64,000 nucleotides of DNA from CAYPNF01 sp964411985 (lineage in GTDB: Bacteria > Verrucomicrobiota > Verrucomicrobiia > Limisphaerales > J093): the NCBI GenBank assembly GCA_964411985.1, contig CAYPNF010000040.1, positions 1-64,000 of the forward strand. Reading direction: 5' to 3'. Below, piece after piece: positions 60,113-64,000 of the stretch. The notes beneath the pieces were generated by a model. It was not told the DNA's origin, made no database searches, and saw only the letters and a list, made by a program, of their open reading frames with translations. The position numbers and the translations under genes are program-made. The number at the start of each line of letters is the position of its first letter. Within the stretch, counting starts at the first letter, position 1.

Positions 60113-60170
60113 GTTGACCCGCAGAAGTGGATCTGACAGGGTGACTCACAGAAGCAGGGAAAAGGAAACC
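60113..60170 (+). promoter_or_regulatory. Conserved 5' leader of the first LRR gene
   Basis: 58 nt from GTTGACC to the ATG at 60171. Shared with 52986-53045, including AGTGGATCTGACAGGGT and the ribosome-site AAAAGGA. Sequence upstream of GTTGACC is not shared, so the boundary of the duplicated segment is sharp. A functional promoter or mRNA leader is likely. Confidence 0.65.
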
Positions 60171-62228
60171 ATGAGACGATTTTTGATGTTGGGTTTGGTA
60201 CTGCTGTGGGCGGTAATGCCTCGGATGGCGAAGGCGGCACAGCTTGGTGCCTTCTATTACGAAACGAACGACTCAGGTGTTACGATTACCGGCTACGTAG
60301 GGCCTGGGGGATGGGTGACGATCCCCAGCATGATCAACGGCGACGCGGTCACAAGCATAGCGGATTACGCGCTTTCCTATTCTGTGACCTGCGTGACCGT
60401 TCCTAGTAGCATCACTAACATCGGGGACTACGCGTTCCGCCTGTGTGACTTCCTGGGCTATATAGAGGTTGATTCGCTCAACATCGCCTACTGCAGTGTA
60501 GACGGAGTCCTGTTCGATAAGAGCCAAACAACACTGATCCGATGCCCTCAGCAAAAAGCCGGATCTTATCTAATTCCCAAGAGTGTCATCAGCATCCGGA
60601 AAGGGGCGTTTGCGGGTTGCGTCAGTCTCGCCAACTTGACGATACTGGAGGGCGTTGAGAGCATTGGAGACTCGGCGTTCGGTCGCTGCACGAGCCTGAC
60701 GAGTATTCTGATTCCCAACAGCGTCATCAGCATGGGGGACCATGTGTTCGATTCGTGCACCAGTCTGACCAACGTCACCATCCCGGAGGGCGTCAAGAAC
60801 CTAGGGGCGGGCACGTTCTCCTTTTGCAGCAGTCTGGTTCACCTCACGATCCCCAACGGTGTAACCAACATCGGGCACGGCGCGTTCTATAACTGCAGCG
60901 GTTTGGTGGACCTCGCGATTCCCACCAGCGTAACCACCATCGGAGAAGATGCCTTCTTCGACTGCGGCAGTCTGGTTCACCTCACCTTCCCCAACAGCGT
61001 CACCAGGATCGAGAGCGGTACGCTCTCCAACTGCACCAATCTGACCAGCGTGACAATCCCCAACAGTGTTACTAGCATTGGGGACCGTGCATTCACTTCC
61101 TGCCATAGGCTGACCGGCGTGACAATTCCCGACAGCGTAACCAACGTTGGGAATTACGCGTTTTCTCGCTGCTGGAGTCTCGGTAGCATCACAATCCCCA
61201 ACAGTGTCCATCACATCGGTGACTCTGCATTCAGCTGGTGTGTGAGTCTGGTCACCGCCACGATAGGCGACGCCGTCACAGAAATCCCGAGCGATGCTTT
61301 TTATGGTTGTAGTAGCCTGACTAGCGTTGTGATCCCCAGCAGCGTTATCAACATCGCGGCGCAGGCATTCCATCTTTGCACCAGCCTGACCGTTATCACT
61401 GTGGAGACACTGAACCCCGTCTATAGCAGTTTGGATGGCGTCTTGTTCGACAAGAGTCAGGCTATGCTGATCCGGTATCCGGCGGGTAGGATCGGTAGTT
61501 ACATAATCCCGAACGCCGTCACTAACATTGGGGTGGCAGCCTTCGAGTACTGCAAGGGCCTGACTAGTGTGACAATCCCCAACAGTGTCACCAGCGTCGG
61601 GGGGTGGGCATTCGCTCGCTGCAACTCGCTGACTGGTGTGACGATCCCCAATAATGTCACGTGGGTTGGGGAGGCCGCTTTCCATCAATGCCCCGGCCTG
61701 GCCAGCGTCACCGTCGGCAACGGCGTCGCCAGTATCAATAGAATCACGTTCGATTCTTGCACCAATCTGACTAGCATCATCCTCGGCAGCAGGGTCAGCG
61801 TCATCGAAAGCGGCGCGTTCGGCAATTGCACCGAACTGAGAGGAGCCTACTTCGAGGACAGCGTCCCCAAACTTACGGCGGACGGAGGGTACGAGGCCTT
61901 CGCAGGTGACACCAACGCGACTGTCTATTACCTGCCGGGGAGAGGAGGCTGGGGCAAGACTTTTGGTGGGCGCCCCACAGCACCGTGGGTGCCTGCGAAC
62001 CTGCTGATCCTGAATAACGGTCCTAGCTTTGGTCTTCAGACCAACGGGTTCAGCTTCCTCATCTCTTGCGCAACAAACCTCTCTGTCGTCGTTGAAGCCA
62101 CCGCCAGCCTCACGAGCCCAGTTTGGGTCCCACTCCTGACTAACCACCTTTCGGACGGGGCTCTCAGCTTCGCCGATTCCCAGTGGGCGAACTACGCAAC
62201 ACGGTTCTACCGAGTCCGATCTCCTTAG
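60171..62228 (+). CDS. BspA-type leucine-rich-repeat secreted protein 1
   Basis: A 685-residue protein from the ATG at 60171 with AAAAGGA in front. Signal peptide: MRRFLMLGLVLLWAVMPRMAKAAQ. Then tandem repeats of 23-24 residues of the type (A/S)F..C.(S/G)L.(S/T)(V/I)TIP.SVT.IG, the BspA/LRR_5 surface-protein pattern; two longer inserts carry YSSLDGVLFDKSQAMLIRYPAGRIGSYIIPNAVT-like stretches. It ends with a ~65-residue domain closing WANYATRFYRVRSP. BspA-type proteins are adhesins in other bacteria; the binding partner is unknown. It is 230 bp upstream of a close paralogue. Confidence 0.85.
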   Translation: MRRFLMLGLVLLWAVMPRMAKAAQLGAFYYETNDSGVTITGYVGPGGWVTIPSMINGDAVTSIADYALSYSVTCVTVPSSITNIGDYAFRLCDFLGYIEVDSLNIAYCSVDGVLFDKSQTTLIRCPQQKAGSYLIPKSVISIRKGAFAGCVSLANLTILEGVESIGDSAFGRCTSLTSILIPNSVISMGDHVFDSCTSLTNVTIPEGVKNLGAGTFSFCSSLVHLTIPNGVTNIGHGAFYNCSGLVDLAIPTSVTTIGEDAFFDCGSLVHLTFPNSVTRIESGTLSNCTNLTSVTIPNSVTSIGDRAFTSCHRLTGVTIPDSVTNVGNYAFSRCWSLGSITIPNSVHHIGDSAFSWCVSLVTATIGDAVTEIPSDAFYGCSSLTSVVIPSSVINIAAQAFHLCTSLTVITVETLNPVYSSLDGVLFDKSQAMLIRYPAGRIGSYIIPNAVTNIGVAAFEYCKGLTSVTIPNSVTSVGGWAFARCNSLTGVTIPNNVTWVGEAAFHQCPGLASVTVGNGVASINRITFDSCTNLTSIILGSRVSVIESGAFGNCTELRGAYFEDSVPKLTADGGYEAFAGDTNATVYYLPGRGGWGKTFGGRPTAPWVPANLLILNNGPSFGLQTNGFSFLISCATNLSVVVEATASLTSPVWVPLLTNHLSDGALSFADSQWANYATRFYRVRSP

Positions 62229-62532
62229 AGCCTGTCTTGACGTAGAAATCCCGCATCCGTTCTGTCCCATAACAGACTTGGATTTGGTTGAGGTTCCCAG
62301 GTATCCAAGCGAACCGAGGTGTCGGTGACTTGATTGATCCCGTCAGGGGGGCCTACAAGGTGCAATCGTCGCCGTTTTGGTACAGACTTGGATCCGGTTC
62401 AATGTGACGGGACCTAGAATGAACTCCCAAGCGAGAGCTTGCGTCACTTGGTAAGGGTGGTTACCTTTACAAGCATTCAACATGAAGAACAGTGATGAAG
62501 GAGGGATGGCCCTGGAGCGTTGGGGAGGGAGG
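62229..62532. other. 304-nt spacer between the two LRR genes
   Basis: ACAGACTTGGATTTGGTT (near 62273) recurs as ACAGACTTGGATCCGGTT (near 62384), 111 nt apart, in direct orientation. The conserved leader found at 52986 and 60113 is absent. No further gene is convincing. Confidence 0.45.
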
Positions 62533-63927
62533 ATGCAGTGGGTGCGATCGGTTGTGGCGGGGATCTTGCTGCTGACCCTGCACACCACGCTGCAAGCCCA
62601 ATACGAGTACACGACCAACAACGGCACGATCACCATCACCAAGTACACGGGGCCCGGCGGTGTGGTCAGCATCCCCGACACGATCAACGACCTACCCGTC
62701 ACCTGCATCGGGGGATCGGCGTTCGCTGGCCGCGCTAGCCTGACTAGCGTCACCATCCCCGACAGCGTCGTGAACATCGGGGACTATGCGTTCGCTTGGT
62801 GCAACGGTCTGACCACCGTCACGATCCTCGACAGCGCCACCCGCATCGGGGAGGGGTCGTTTTTTTGGTGCTACAGCCTGACCACCGTCACGATAGGCAA
62901 CAGCGTAATGAGTATCGGATATAGGGCGTTCGCTCTCTGCTACAGTCTGGCCAACGTCGCAATGGGTAAGGGCGTCACCAGCATTGGAGGAAGCGCGTTC
63001 GAGCGTTGCATCAGCCTGGCTAGCGTCGCCATCCCCAGCGGCGTTACCAACATCGGGGACTCGGCGTTCGGGGGCTGTATCAGCCTGACCGCCATCACGG
63101 TGGATACACTAAACCCCTCCTATAGCAGCGTGGATGGGGCCTTGTTTGACAAGGGTCAGACCACGCTCATCACATACCCCGAGGGTAGAGTCGGGAGTTA
63201 TTCCATCCCCAAAAGCGTTACCAGCATCAAAGGGGGAGCCTTCCAATACTGTGCGGGCCTGACCACCGTTACGATCCCCAACAGCGTCACCAGCATCGGG
63301 GCGTGGGCGTTCCGTGGCTGCAACTCCCTGACTGGCGTCACGATCCCCAACAGTGTCACGTGGGTTGGGGAGGCCGCCTTCCATCAATGCCCCAGCCTGA
63401 CCAGCGTAACGGTCGGCAATGGCGTCGCCAGGATCAACGAGATCACGTTCGAGTCTTGCACCAATCTGACGAGTGTCGTACTCGGCAGCAGTGTCACAGG
63501 CATTGAAAGCGGGGCGTTCGGCAAATGCACCGGACTGAGAGGAGCCTACTTCGAGGGCAGCGTCCCCAAACTTACGGCGGAGGGGGTGTGGGAGGCCTTC
63601 GCAGGTGACATCAACGCGACTGTCTATTACCTGCCGGGGAGAGGAGGCTGGGGCAAGACTTTTGGTGGGCGTCCTACAGCACCATGGGTACCTGCCAACC
63701 TGCTGGTCCTGAATAGCGGTCCCAGCTTTGGTCTTCAGAGCAAAGGGTTCAGCTTCCTCATCTCTTGCGCAACGAACCTCTCTGTCGTTGTTGAAGCCAC
63801 CACCGACCTTGCCAACCCAGTCTGGGTGCCACTCCTGACCAACCACCTTTCGGATGGGGCTCTCAGCTTCGCCGACGGGCAGTGGACGAACTCCCCGACA
63901 CGGTTCTATCGAGTCAGATCACCGTAA
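62533..63927 (+). CDS. BspA-type leucine-rich-repeat secreted protein 2
   Basis: About 464 residues from the ATG at 62533, where GGGGAGG lies 4 nt upstream and a clean signal peptide begins (MQWVRSVVAGILLLTLHTTLQA). Upstream in-frame ATGs at 62482 and 62506 give an acidic N-terminus and are less likely. It has the same LRR_5 repeats and the same ~65-residue C-terminal domain (closing TRFYRVRSP) as the protein at 60171. From about 63110 to its stop it is ~90% identical in DNA to 61420-62228, so the two are a recent tandem duplication or are homogenised by conversion. Confidence 0.85.
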   Translation: MQWVRSVVAGILLLTLHTTLQAQYEYTTNNGTITITKYTGPGGVVSIPDTINDLPVTCIGGSAFAGRASLTSVTIPDSVVNIGDYAFAWCNGLTTVTILDSATRIGEGSFFWCYSLTTVTIGNSVMSIGYRAFALCYSLANVAMGKGVTSIGGSAFERCISLASVAIPSGVTNIGDSAFGGCISLTAITVDTLNPSYSSVDGALFDKGQTTLITYPEGRVGSYSIPKSVTSIKGGAFQYCAGLTTVTIPNSVTSIGAWAFRGCNSLTGVTIPNSVTWVGEAAFHQCPSLTSVTVGNGVARINEITFESCTNLTSVVLGSSVTGIESGAFGKCTGLRGAYFEGSVPKLTAEGVWEAFAGDINATVYYLPGRGGWGKTFGGRPTAPWVPANLLVLNSGPSFGLQSKGFSFLISCATNLSVVVEATTDLANPVWVPLLTNHLSDGALSFADGQWTNSPTRFYRVRSP

Positions 63928-63967
63928 CTCTGGTCAAGGCCTACCAACCCGACGGCAAGCACAATCG
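63924..63967 (+). repeat. Conserved 3' flank, copy 2
   Basis: The stretch starting GTAACTCTGGTCAAGGCCTA and ending GACGGCAAGCACAATCG matches 53783-53826 at about 36 of 44 positions. It is followed by CCCCGCGAGGG, a possible hairpin. It does not follow the first LRR gene (62228). The window ends 33 nt later. Confidence 0.6.
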
Positions 63968-64000
63968 TGAACGATGCCCCCGCGAGGGCTTAAGTAGATC

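Noticed and set aside
60801..63846. Long antisense frames under the two LRR genes
   Set aside because: They are shadows of the repetitive plus-strand coding sequence; the plus strand gives clear LRR repeats and a signal peptide.

Overview
The window looks like a chromosomal segment of a free-living Verrucomicrobiota bacterium, probably of the Pedosphaera/Limisphaera type. This is inference. The basis is the mix of very large secreted LTD/CotH and Ig-domain proteins, BspA-type leucine-rich proteins, a GH127 protein, a DUF5107-TPR protein, a GspE/L/M/D-like secretion operon, and several exported proteins ending in an F/Y-Y-R-V/L/I tail. No rRNA, tRNA or CRISPR was found.

Layout. 0.1-0.7 kb: a Phd/YefM-PIN toxin-antitoxin pair with what looks like a leaderless promoter. 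0.9-11.5 kb: housekeeping and metabolism, including an RpiB-like isomerase, a polyamine cluster (ornithine decarboxylase, deoxyhypusine-synthase-like enzyme, agmatine deiminase), a GT9 glycosyltransferase, a metallophosphoesterase, acylphosphatase and LarA. 11.5-19.6 kb: a secreted beta-helix plus propeller protein, MiaB, a membrane protein, a second GT9 enzyme, NagA and UbiD. 19.7-25.6 kb: a tight leftward operon gspE-gspL/pilM-gspM/pilO-gspD. 25.8-28.5 kb: PIN-TRAM protein, DUF2007 protein and a GlcD-type FAD oxidase. 28.6-41.0 kb: exported polymer-related proteins (GH127, BNR sialidase-like, LTD/CotH giant, Ig-domain giant). 41.1-51.7 kb: RsmH, a MazG-like pyrophosphohydrolase, a DUF6485 protein, a MoxR-DUF58-transglutaminase operon, a DUF5107-TPR protein and an isochorismatase-family hydrolase.

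51.69-59.62 kb is the accessory part. The last codons of the isochorismatase gene (51687-51709) recur, with two mismatches in 23 nt, at 59597-59619, just beyond the start of a tyrosine integrase. I read this as attL/attR of a 7.9-kb integrated element. It carries the integrase, a small serine recombinase, a protein resembling filamentous-phage gpII replication initiators, a family of AACAAATGTTTGTT-like sites, other repeats, and small cargo genes (secreted protein, 4-TM protein, SMI1/KNR4-like protein, secreted protein). Right of it lie an AbrB-type antitoxin and two tandem BspA-type LRR proteins.

The most interesting pattern is a modular exported-protein family. The secreted cargo gene inside the element (53046) and the LRR gene outside it (60171) share a ~60-nt 5' leader and the start of the signal peptide. 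The cargo gene and the second LRR gene (62533) share the 3' flank. All three share a ~65-residue C-terminal domain ending in RFYRV, while the middle parts are unrelated. Three other giant or secreted proteins in the window end in a similar tail, so a common export or anchoring signal, possibly served by the GspD-type system, is a testable idea.
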